Positions 45,016 to 54,998 of a DNA stretch of 64,000 nt are shown piece after piece. Source of the stretch: Thalassia testudinum (Eukaryota; Streptophyta; Magnoliopsida; Alismatales; Hydrocharitaceae); assembly GCA_037157565.1 (NCBI GenBank), contig JAZHRO010000026.1:36516501-36580500 (forward strand), given 5' to 3'. Position numbers and translations under genes: made by a program. The stretch's first letter is position 1. Every line of letters begins with the position of its first letter. The notes beneath the pieces were generated by a model. It was not told the origin of the DNA and searched no databases. It saw nothing but the letters and a program-made list of their open reading frames with translations.

Positions 45016-46440
45016 TCACACGTCCTCAATAAGATGAATGACTTCGTTAGCTGGAGGAGGTTCCTGGGCCAAAAATGGCTTGAGGCGCTGGCCATTGACT
45101 GTGGAGACATGCTTAGATTTTGGGTCCATGATTTGGACCGCTCCATTGGGATAAGGGTAAATCACATTATAAGGGCCAATCCACTTGGACCTGAGTTTCC
45201 CCGCAAAGAGCTTCAGTTGTGAATCAAACAACCAAACCTGCTGGTTGGGTGTGAATACTTTCCTCTGGATGTGGCGGTCATGAAAGGCCTTGGTCTTATC
45301 CTTGTATATCGATGCATTTTCATAGGCCTCCCGCCGGATCTCTTCTAATTCACTGAGCTGGAGTTTCCTTTCATGACCTCCTGCATCGAGGTCAAGGTTA
45401 CACTTTTGCACTGCCCAAAAGGCACAGTGTTCCAGCTCAACAAGAAGGTGACAGGCTTTACCATATACCATATGATATGGTGACATTCCAAGTGGGGCCT
45501 TATAGGTAGTCTAATGTGCCCAGAGTGCATCAACTAATTTATCAGACCAGTCCTTCCTATCTGGTCTAATCGTCTTCTGGAGAATCAGCTTGATCTGACG
45601 GTTAGACACTTCAGCCTGCCCATTGGTTTGCGGGTGATACGGGGTGGCTATACGGTGATGTACCCTGTATTTCTTTAATAACAACCTAAAGTGGGCGTGG
45701 ATGAAGTGGCTTCCCCCGTCGCTAATCTGGGCGCAGGGTATTCCGAATCTCATGAAGATATATTCCTGTACGAAAGAAACAACAGTCTTATGATCAGCCC
45801 GTCGCACCGGGACAGCCTCAACCCACTTCGAGACATAGTCAACAGCTAGCAATATGTACTCGAAGCCATGCGAGTTCGGAAAAGAGCCCATAAAATCGAT
45901 GCCCCAGATGTCGAACACTTCTACGACCATGATGGGTTGGAGAGGTATCATGTCTCTCTTGGTCATAGAATCGACCGACTGGCATCGTCTACAGCATTGG
46001 GCGTACTCGTGTGTATCCTGAAAATAGTTGGCCAGAAAAATCCTGACTGCAAAATTTTTGCAATGGTTTTCCATCCCGAGAAATAACCACCACAAGCATC
46101 ATTGTGGCAAAAAGATAACACACTAGGGATCTCAGAGTCTGGAACACATCTTCTAATAATTTGATGGACTCCAATGCGGAAGAGCAGTGGGTTGTCCCAG
46201 AGGTAGAATTTGGCCTCTGCAGTGAATTTGAGTTTCTGGTCCTTAGATAGGTTCGCGGGAATCTTGCCTACGACAAGATAGTTTGCGATATCCGCGTACT
46301 TGGGGAACTCAACAGAGTGAACTGCCAAAAGAGATTCGTCTGGAAATTGGTCAGAAATAGGCAGAGAATAAGGAAAGTGGGCTGGGTCCAGTTTGGATAG
46401 GTGATCCCCCACAACGTTCTACTTTCCGACTTTGTCACAG
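45016..46440 (-). pseudogene. Integrase with zinc finger, element H
   Basis: From 46412 leftwards on the minus strand come the tether, the H2C2 finger (HNDACGG, then CCRRC), the core with IDFMG, ISDGG and GQAEVSN (the D, D and E residues are all present), and the C-terminal GKLRSKWIGPY and STVNGQRLKPFL, stop at 45016. A stop splits the core from the tail near 45508 (LWAH, stop), and the frame changes in the finger near 46030. A further stop lies near 46420 (DKVGK, stop). Catalytic residues persist but the chain cannot be made in one piece. It would have inserted element cDNA. Confidence 0.87.
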
Positions 46441-46970
46441 ATTTCAATATCAAATTCCTACAACAGAAGGATCCATCTGATAAGATGGGGTTTGGCATCC
46501 TTCTTTGCCAATAAATGCTGGAGGGTGGAGTGGTCAGTGAAGATGATAACTTTGGACCCTAATAGATAAGATCTGAATTTCTCCAACCCGAATACTACTG
46601 CTAGCAGTTCTTTTTCGGTGACGGTATAATTATGCTGAGCCTCATTCAGCATCTTGCTAGCATAGTATATGACAAAGGGTTGCTTCTCCCGACGTTGGCC
46701 TAAAACAGCACCGACAGCGAAACCCGAGGCATCACACATCATCTCAAAATCAAGAGACCAGTCGGGTGGTTGGAGAATTAGGGAATCAGAGACAGCGCTT
46801 CGTAAAGTCTCGAAGGTGCTGAGACATGAGGTGTTGAATTCGAAGAGAGTATCGGCTACCAGGAGATTCGTCAAAGGTAGCATGATTTTTGAGAAGTCGC
46901 GTATAAATCTTCGGTAAAATTCGACGTAACCCAAGAATGATCTGCTCTGCTTGACTGAGCTAGGTGGGGG
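46441..46970 (-). pseudogene. RT thumb and RNase H, element H
   Basis: It begins at the solo LTR J insertion point with [20 protein letters not shown] and continues to RNase [16 protein letters not shown] (Asp), TEKELLAV (Glu), [10 protein letters not shown] (Asp). The frame stops near 46457 after RWILLL. Residues needed for RNase H are intact, unlike those of RT. Confidence 0.87.
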
Positions 46971-47867
46971 TGATGGGAACACCATCATGAGTCATAATTA
47001 GCTCATTTTGACCTAATTAAGTCAGTAAATGCTCCTACATAACTGCTAGAGAGCCATAATTCACTACAAATCCATTCTGATGAAAAGACAAGAAAATAGG
47101 GTTAAAACTATAATTTTACCATCATATCTTTAATGCAGTACAACCACCGATTTTCTCAGGGGTTAATTAAGGATTAAATGGTCCTAAAAGGCTAACAAGT
47201 GGGTTAGAACAGATAGAAAAGGGTTTTCGTGTGTTTTGAGAATTAAATGACTTCTGAAACCCTAAAAACAAACCCGCTTAATTAACTGAGGTTCTGATTA
47301 GAATAAAATTCACCTAAAACCTCTAAAATTCATATAAAATATTCTTTATGGTTTGGTACCCTTAATTTGACCATCAAAACCCGTCTTGACCTAAAACAGT
47401 CTCAAACTGACTTTTGCCCTAATTTGAGTTTTTGCATAAATTACCCAGTCAAACGAGGTCAAAACCTAAATCTAACTTCACCATTATATTTCTTGGGTCC
47501 AAATTAGGTTTGTAACAAAATTTGGGCCCAATCTGAGATCATCTTGACTAAGTTTGCATTTTGGTCCAATCAGACTTTCTATCTCATTCAGACCATTGAC
47601 TTTTGAATTCTCTTACAATAGCCCCCCAACTTTTTTGTCTTCTTCACAAGCAGGTCCCTGTGCCATTTTTGGAAGGTTAAACCTTCACCGTTGAGTTTCG
47701 AGTGAGGATTTCTCGCTCGATTCTCAATCAATCTCTCCCAAAATTGATACGGGGATTCCTTGGGAAGTTGCCTTCCATTTGAGTCATTCCTTGGGCTCCA
47801 ATTCTTTCCCAAAAGGTCATGCAAACCTTTCAAAGGTTCGAGTATCCTATTTCGCAAAACCCTTCCG

Positions 47868-47920
47868 AGCTTGGAAGCTTCTTTCCAAGCTTGGAAGAGC
47901 TTCCTATGGCCTATAAAAGA
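47868..47920 (+). promoter_or_regulatory. TATA box and upstream inverted repeat, solo LTR J
   Basis: CTATAAAAGA is at 47911-47920. Upstream AGCTTGGAA (47868-47876) and TTCCAAGCT (47883-47891) form a perfect 9-bp repeat. Confidence 0.62.
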
Positions 47921-49622
47921 TCCCATGGTGCACAACCACGCTCTTTAGCAAGTTTTTGGAAGCCAAATCACCCTAATCCCCCTCCTTCTACCAAAAATCC
48001 CTACTCCGGTGACCTCTCTAGATCTCCCTCTTCCGGTCTTCCAACCATCAAATTGGACGGCCTAAACTCTTCCTCTCTCTGTTGTGACCCTCCCCAGCCA
48101 AAGGGAGGGTGTTCCTCCGTCTGCGTCATCGTCGTCACCTTACCGCTTCTTCCTCCTTCTCTGGCTCCGGTCAATCAACACCGGAGCCCTCCGCCTCCCT
48201 ACCACCTCGCTAAGTCCTTCTCTTACTCTCTCTCTCTCTTTCTATTTCGCTTTCCCTACACATATGCACGACCACCGCTTCTCCCTCAACGTACTTCATC
48301 TTCTCCACCTCCGACGACACCTACTCACTGCCACACTGCTCGAAACACGCCGCTACCACCCTCATTAGCTCCGCCATGCTCCACTCAATAAAAGCCCTCT
48401 ACCAGTCCACCCTATTCACCACCCTACGACTCCACCGAACTCCACCCTCACCGCACTGACATCTTGAGGTTGTCCGACCTCTCCACGCACTCCCGCGCAC
48501 CACCAAAGCCACCGTCATGTTCGCCATCCTTAAATGATCCTCCTGAGCATATTTGATGTGGCCGTGAGGCCATTTTCGTGCTTGTAGGTGACCCACCGGA
48601 GCTCCGCCACCGCCACGGCTGCACCGACCATGCCTTCAGCCCTTCGACCTTATCTGCTCCAGATCTCTGCCCCAGTTCACGCGAAGTGAATTCAGGACCT
48701 CTCCCAAGTCCTCGACTGGGACCATCAGCTTCTGTAAGTGCGCTAATTCGAGCCTTCAACAGCTGCAGCTGCGGATGCGCGATGAAGGGTAGGACTTTAG
48801 TCCCACCTCAGAAGTTCACAAACGCTTGCGGCCGCATAAATGGAAAAAGTGATAGAGGCTTATCGCCTCAAATCACTTGGGGGGTGAGTCCCCCGCACCC
48901 TCACACCTGGCACAGATCTGACTACCTGCCTACGCTATCCACTCCTCGCTCACCACCCACTGTCGGTGAGTCTGGACCCAAGTGTGCTTAGATTCGAATC
49001 CGATTACCCTGTACTGAGCAAGGCTCTGGGAGACGTGGCCTAAGGGGAGAAAGAGAGGAGAGTCTATGCGAGGTAGGGGAGGGTTTTGCTCTAAGAAGGA
49101 TTGGCTGACACTTAGCCAAAATTGAGGATCCTTCCCCCTTTGCATGAAGAAGAAGAGCAGAGAAAGAAAGAAGAAGAGCAGAGTAGAGAAGCAGAAGAAG
49201 AACAGAAGAACAGAGAGAGAAAGAAAGAAGAAGAATAAGAAAAGAAGAAGAGCAGCACAAGAAAAGAAGAGAAGAAGAAATCAGAGAAAGAAGAAAAAGG
49301 AGAGCACTATTCATTAGACGTTTAAGATGTCTGATCATTCAATCAGACGGCTGACTTGAGCTTATCTCATACATAGCTATTAATTTCCATTAGATATTAC
49401 TGTAGGGAGTAATTGGTCATTCAAATTACCATTTTACTTCATTCTTTTTGCAGTCTGATACTTGATCTTATTGCCACATTATTTTGAGTCAATGTCTGAT
49501 CATAATTTCTTATCTTTATTATTTAAATTGCAATATTGAGAATTGAATTCCTATTTGCTCCCAACGAACGACCTCGGACTTTTTCGAGTATAAATTTTAT
49601 CTATTTTTCGCGAGATTTCAAC

Positions 49623-49634
49623 TATACTACAACA
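49623..49634 (+). other. U5 motif complementary to tRNA-Asp, solo LTR J
   Basis: CTATACTACAAC is the complement of tRNA-Asp nt 4-15 (12 of 12). Confidence 0.6.
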
Positions 49635-49669
49635 CAACGATTTAAAACCTGATCTCGAGCGAATAATAG

Positions 49670-50500
49670 GGGGTAATTGGGATATGATCTTAGATTTATC
49701 TCGGTCGACCTCGAGTTCGCTTACAGAGATCCTGTGCCCTATTACAATGTCATCCCTCACCATGAAATGGCTCTTTTCCCAAGATAGTACTAGGTTTACC
49801 TTAATACAACATTTCAGGAACTTGGTGAGGTTGTTAAGACAAGATTGAAAATTGTCTCCAAAAATGGAGAGGTCAGCCATAAACACTTCCACATAATCCC
49901 CAATCATGTCAGAGAAGATGACCATCATACAATGATAAAATGTTGCTGGTGCGTTGCAGAGGCTGAAGGGCATCTGCTTGAAGGCGAATGTTCCGAAGGG
50001 ACATGTGAAAGTGGTCTTGTCTTGATCTTCCAGGCTAATTGCTACCTGATTGTACCTGGAGTATCCATCCAAAAAGCAAAAGAAACTGCATCTGGCTAAC
50101 CGTTCTAAGATATAATCATTGAACGGTAAAGGAAAGCGATCCTTCTGGGTAGCCGTGTTTAGTTTTTTGTAATCTATGCAAACCCTCCATGATGTCGTAG
50201 TGTGGGTTGGGATGGATTCACCCTTGTCATTTTTCGTGATGGTGAGTCCGGCTTTCTTGGGCACTATCTGGATCAGACTCACCCATTGGCTATTAGAGAT
50301 TGGGTATACAATGCCCACATCCAGCCATTTGATGATCTCCTTTTTAACAACCTTCAGCATATTCGGGTTTAGCCGTCTTTGAGGTTGTCTAGAAGGTTTC
50401 ACCCCCTCATCCGTGTAAATGTAATGAGTGTAATACAAGGGGCGAATACCGTGGAGATCAGCAATGCTCCACCCTATAGTAGCCCTATGGTCTTGTAGCG
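49670..50500 (-). pseudogene. Reverse transcriptase fingers and palm, element H
   Basis: The frame is open from about 51044 to the LTR J boundary. It contains IKWLDVGIVYPISNSQWVS, WRVCIDYKKLNTATQKDRFP, FLDGYSRYNQVA (first catalytic Asp present) and MPFSLCNAPATF. The FMDD catalytic box reads FMAD (VEVFMADLSIFG), so the first Asp of the pair is Ala. It is probably inactive although its frame is otherwise clean. The last residues in the open frame past 49670 belong to the LTR. Confidence 0.9.
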
Positions 50501-51420
50501 TAGAAATCAGTTGATGCTCCTGTTTTTGGGTTAAGTGGGCACTAATAATGATCGAGTATGTCTCACTTTCGCCTAAGAACACATATTTAAGTGAATCAGG
50601 TAAGGGCTTCAATTCAATCACGGGTGGGTCAGAGTCAGAAATGGGAATAGGAGTAGAATCGAAGGTGGGAATCTTATGATCCAGATGCATGTGAATTCCT
50701 GCTGATTCGCTACCTGTGAGATAGTCAGTTGTGACTACGTCAACGGGAAACTTGTTAGCTGTGGTCACGTCTTCCTGCAACAACAAGGGCGATCCAGTAG
50801 TGTACGGATCAGAATAGCAAGAGTCAGAGATGCTGTGGTCAGATATACACCCTAAACAATTGGATCCTTGGGGAGATAAGTGCAGTGCAGTGGTCTCAGT
50901 CCCGTGTGGATCAAGGTTCAAGAACCCTGATGGTGCAGACGAATGAGACATTAGGTCATCGCAAAGGAGCCCAATGTTACCACAGTATGCTGAATCTTCA
51001 TCTTCACCATCCTCCTCGATTCGATCACAGCCGAAGTCACTCATTACCTAGGGCGATCTCCATACACCCGGATGCACAATCAATGTTTGCTTGGGCTGTT
51101 GCTAGAAATGAGCGACCTAAAATAATTGATGCATCACGGAGATTAGGAGGAACCTCCATATCGAGAATGAAAAAGTCTGCGAGAAAGCACAATCCACGGA
51201 CTTTTACGATCACGTTCTCAACCACCCCCTCGGTGTTTTCACTGATCTATCAACCAGCTAAATTGTGACTGAGGTAGGTTTTAACTCTCCGAATCGGAAT
51301 AGATCATATACTGTAGTGGGAGTCAAGTTGATGGACAAACCCAAATCAAGAAGGGCCCGATCAAATGGAGAATCCTACAAGAAGCAAGATATGAGTGGGG
51401 TACCAGGGTCCTTTTTCTTT
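50501..51420 (-). pseudogene. Protease and protease-RT linker, element H
   Basis: The protease half has ALLDLGLSINLTPTTVYDLF (DLGLS for the usual DLGAS) near 51340, then ILDMEVPPNLRDASIILGR and FLATAQANIDC near 51100. A stop lies near 51045 and another between the two parts. The linker to RT (50500-51040) is acidic and Ser-rich. It would have processed Gag-Pol. Confidence 0.78.
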
Positions 51421-52475
51421 GGCGGTAAGTTGGCTAGAATCACAGCGCTAGCCTCCTTTGACAGTACCGCCTGTCGTCCAATTCTCGGTTGTCGCTTCAG
51501 GGTACAATAGTCCTTAAAGAACCTAGCGACAGCGGGGATGTGATCAATGGCCTCAAGGAGAGGGACTTAAAAATGTACTTCCTTGAACATAGCTCTCAGG
51601 TCCTCATAATTCTGCATGTCCTTTTTCCGTACTACATTTCGTGTTAGCGCCTTGGGAAAAGGAACAGGAATCTCAGGGTCAAGTGGCCTCTTGCCCTTAT
51701 CCATCGTAGGTGGCTCCTGAGATGAAGGAGTTGAACCATCCTATGGTGGAGGGTGAGAAAAATCAAGACCTAGCTGCCTATATGGTGGGTCGAATGTCTT
51801 CCTTCCTCTCCTCAATGAGACAACCTTCGCATCGGCTTGCTGTCCATGAGGTGGTGGAGGAGCGGAAGGGGCAGAGTATGTAGGGTTTTGTATCAAAGGC
51901 AGCTGGCCTTGAGCATAACCAGGTAGCGTAGGAGGCGCCTGTAATATGGCGTGTGCCTGTCCCTGTGGTGCCTGAAACCTAGGCGGGGCGCCTTGGTTCT
52001 GCACATATCGTGCGCTTGGGATAGGTTGGGAGGGCAAGGCTCCCTGGGTCCTATGCTCTTATAGCAACTGGTTTTGCGTGTTTTGTATGTTCTGTATCTG
52101 GTCAGCCATCGCCTTCATGATTTGCAAGCTATCCTGTGTAGACTTTCGCATCGATTCTTGCAGCTCCTCTTTCAGTGCCTCCAAATCGTCTTGCTTTGGA
52201 GGGTGATTGGCAGCTTGATGCAGCGGCTGGTATATAAAACGGGGTTGTTGCTGCTGAGATGGGAATGGCTGCTGCCTAGGGTACGTGTTCTGCGCATTCT
52301 CGTACTACCTGGTTTGGTCGTGTGGATCTTGATGTTGTCCCTGTGAGTTACCTGATCAGGAGAAGTTTGGATGCTGGCACCAACTAAGGTTATACGTCTC
52401 TGAGTACGGGTTATTACGCCTGTATCCCTGAACAACACTGACGTCTTCATAGGATGACGACGTCTGAGGCGTATA
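51421..52475 (-). pseudogene. gag: gag C-terminal half, element H
   Basis: Gln/Pro-rich Gag tail, with LEALKEELQESMRKSTQDSL (a likely coiled coil), a run of APPTLPGYAQGQLPLIQNP type, and the linker FFKDYCTLKRQPRIG, KKKDPGTPLISC. Stops near 51740, 52060 and 52310. Element K interrupts it at 52475, and the N-terminal half continues at 63179. Confidence 0.82.
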
Positions 52476-52526
52476 TTCATCAGGGCTAAAAGGCCGAAAT
52501 TAAGCTAGATACTCTGATTTCCAGCG

Positions 52527-52559
52527 CACGATGTGGCGCTGGAATAGCACCACATCGTG
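52527..52559 (+). repeat. Inverted repeat in element K LTR
   Basis: CACGATGTGG (52527-52536) and CCACATCGTG (52550-52559) are perfect 10-bp arms. The copy in the 3' LTR is at 61883-61915. Confidence 0.75.
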
Positions 52560-53220
52560 TGCTGCAAGTCAAGCGCAGCCACATAAATATAATTTGTGTC
52601 GCTTATAGGCCAGTCGTCACGGGCGCCCGAAGCACTGCCTTTGAACATATGACCCGATTACCCATTGAGCTCTGGTCTGAGTACTCTGTCTGATTTGCGA
52701 TTAGTATGTGACGTGTGTGTGTGGCCGGGGGCCCGAGCGTGTGCGAGCATATGGCGTTGGGCTGAGGCCTGGCGCTGAGATTAAAGACATAATTAAGCCA
52801 CCTAATCTGAGATTAGGGCGCGCTTAGTAGAGGTCTGGTCCCACCCTTAGGGTGCTGTGTATCCCTCGAAAAGCGTGCCCGCAAACTAAACACGTTTTAA
52901 ACTAATGATATTAGCCTAATCCCCTCCCCACCGCAGCCTCTGAAATATGCTAAGACAGAAGAGTTAACAAAGAGAAGAACAAAGAGTTAACACGAGAGAA
53001 AAAAGAAAAGAGTACAAGAACAACAGAGAAAAGAACAAGAGTAATAAAAAGAGAAAGAAGAAGATGAATACTTAGAAGAAAACAGAAATATGAACACAAG
53101 AAGAACAGGAGTTAAGAATACAAAGAACAGAGACTTAATGAAGAAAGAAAGAGAAACAAAGAAAAAGAATAAGTAGTATACATACGTATAAGTAAATCTA
53201 TATAATTACTAACAGAATAA

Positions 53221-53314
53221 AGTGACACTATAAACGTCGCTAAAGATCTCAGTTTTGCCTCTTTAGGTTGTATATAGTGTTTTCTGAGATTTAGCGACGC
53301 TTATATCTGTCACT
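53221..53314 (+). repeat. Foldback of about 30-bp arms in element K 5' LTR
   Basis: The left arm 53221-53252 (AGTGACACTATAAACGTCGC then TAAAGATCTCAG) and right arm 53284-53314 (CTGAGATTTAGCGACG onward, ending TGTCACT) pair with a few mismatches and a short bulge around a 31-bp spacer. It is duplicated at 62577-62670. It could be a small MITE carried in the LTR or an RNA structure. Confidence 0.75.
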
Positions 53315-53751
53315 GAAACTGCTGTATATGTTACTATACATAACAGACTAATAAGTTAAATTTCTACACCATTGCATTCTAATGTATTATATACTATTAT
53401 GATAGTACTAATAGGATAACTTGTAAATACATAGTTTAGAGTATAATAATAGATTGTTTGATGCTTGTTCATAGTTAGTATTTTTGCAAGCATTTCTTAG
53501 TAATTAGGTAAATAACACACATTCATTCATTCTTTAATAAAATGTAAAGTTTTTTTTTTTTTGAATAAGAAGACAATTTTGAGATAATCAAAGAGTGACC
53601 GAATTAAATTCAATAAATTGCCTCCCAGTGAACGACCTGGAACAAAACCAGTAAAAATTAGATAAATAAGCAAATGATAATAATGGTTGTAATGACTGGA
53701 ACTCACCCATACTCACCACTATACGACATCCTTAATGTTATATTATACACC

Positions 53752-53766
53752 CTATACTACAACGAC
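53752..53766 (+). other. U5 motif exactly complementary to tRNA-Asp nt 1-15, element K 5' LTR
   Basis: CTATACTACAACGAC is the exact complement of the first 15 nt of plant tRNA-Asp as I recall it. It lies 62 nt upstream of the primer binding site and is also present at 63108-63122. Confidence 0.75.
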
Positions 53767-53828
53767 ATAATCAACAATTATTACCAACAAACATTTACAA
53801 CAACCATTTTTCACCACCAACATTATTT

Positions 53829-53853
53829 TGGCGCCGTTGCCGGGGAGGCAACG
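53829..53853 (+). other. Primer binding site of element K with overlapping hairpin
   Basis: TGGCGCCGTTGCCGGGGA (53829-53846) is complementary to the tRNA-Asp 3' end and lies 6 bp from the LTR. CGTTGCC (53835-53841), loop GGGGA, GGCAACG (53847-53853) is a perfect 7-bp stem that overlaps the site. Confidence 0.93.
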
Positions 53854-54945
53854 CTCTTTGCACCAAAATTTTCTTTTCATTCTTTTGTATATAGAAATTC
53901 TTCATTCATTCATTATAATTGCTTTTATTTTCCATTGAATTAATTGTGTATACATTCCTTTATTCTTTTACTAATCATTTGTTTTTTCCACAGCACTTGA
54001 GGAGGAGTGTCGTCTTCCTGGTGGAGTCGCTGCGCTCCAGATCCGTCTTCCTGGTGGAGTTTTGCCTCGAAGTCGCTGTAGGATTTTAGTATTAGTTTTA
54101 GTATAGATAGTTTTAGGTTTATTGATTAGGAGCAATTGTTAGTCATAAGTTGTGAGAGCTTGTTCTCACACAATTTTTGTAATAATTCTGGACTATCTGG
54201 ACTTTATTTCTTTATCTTCTTAATTTCTTTCCTTACTTTTGAATTGCATATAAAATTTTTCAGAAAAAAATCAAAAAGACCTCATACTTATCTAGCAGCA
54301 GCATAACCTCAGGCATCCATTTTTAGGATTGCATTTCATTCCTGCTAGATTTTAATTCAAGTCAAATCTGCATTAGAAGATTGCTGGAGTCAGGTACGCA
54401 TTTCTTACCTAACTCTAACTCCTGCCATATTTGCATTTGACTTAAAATTAAAGAAGACCACTACTTGTTCTGAATTTAGTAAAAAAGTGAAACGAGCAGC
54501 ATAGAAAACACATTTTAATCACTTCAATTAAATCAAAAAGGAGATAGCAAAATTGGGTGAAACCATGTTTGAGATTTTAATCGCCTTGTGTTGAATGTTA
54601 TCGTGCACACAGCACGATCACTTAAGGCCACAATACACGGGTTTCTACCTCATCTTTCTGCAACCACAGGATCTGGATCCGCACGCTCAGTCTAATCCAG
54701 ATTCCCAGTGGATTCTAGAGGTCTGCACTTCGCTAGGTTTATCTTAGGATACGTACAATTGCTTGAAACAATTGTTTGCGTATAACATACTTTGCGTAGC
54801 AGCCTCTAGGAAAAATTTTCTCCGATTCATTTCGATTGATTGGTCTTCTTGAATTGAGATTTTATTGGGATTCTTCTGTTTTATTGTGAACGTTAAAATT
54901 TTTTTTTTCCCATTGAGTTGGATCGAATTAGAGTAAACGGGATTT

Positions 54946-54988
<43 letters not shown>

Positions 54989-54994
54989 AACTCA
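53854..54994 (+). other. Leader of element K
   Basis: No gene is seen. A 17-bp direct repeat CGTCTTCCTGGTGGAGT occurs at 54011-54027 and 54044-54060. It ends in a long A-run and a hairpin at the gag start. Confidence 0.6.
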
Positions 54995-54998
54995 ATGG
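54910..54998 (+). other. A40 tract and inverted repeat enclosing the gag start codon
   Basis: CCATTGAGTTGG (54910-54921) and CCAACTCAATGG (54987-54998) are perfect 12-bp arms. The loop of about 65 nt includes 40 consecutive A (54947-54986). The gag ATG (54995-54997) is inside the right arm. Confidence 0.85.

Larger units (their letters stand above)
46971..49669 (+). repeat. Solo LTR J (2699 bp) in RT of element H
   Basis: It starts TGATGGGAAC and ends CGAATAATA, with duplication GGGGG on both sides (46966-46970, 49670-49674). Removing it joins KIISQLPP to [13 protein letters not shown] exactly in frame. It resembles the LTR of element B and solo LTR D in inverse orientation. TATA is at 47911-47920. 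It contains a purine-rich block at 49139-49300. No gene is supported. Confidence 0.92.
52476..53822 (+). repeat. 5' LTR of element K, internally deleted
   Basis: It matches the two ends of the 3' LTR: 52482-52513 pairs with 58779-58810 and 52514-53822 with 61870-63178. The 3059 bp between (58811-61869), including the TATA box, are absent. The first about 20 bp are also altered or lost. Confidence 0.9.
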
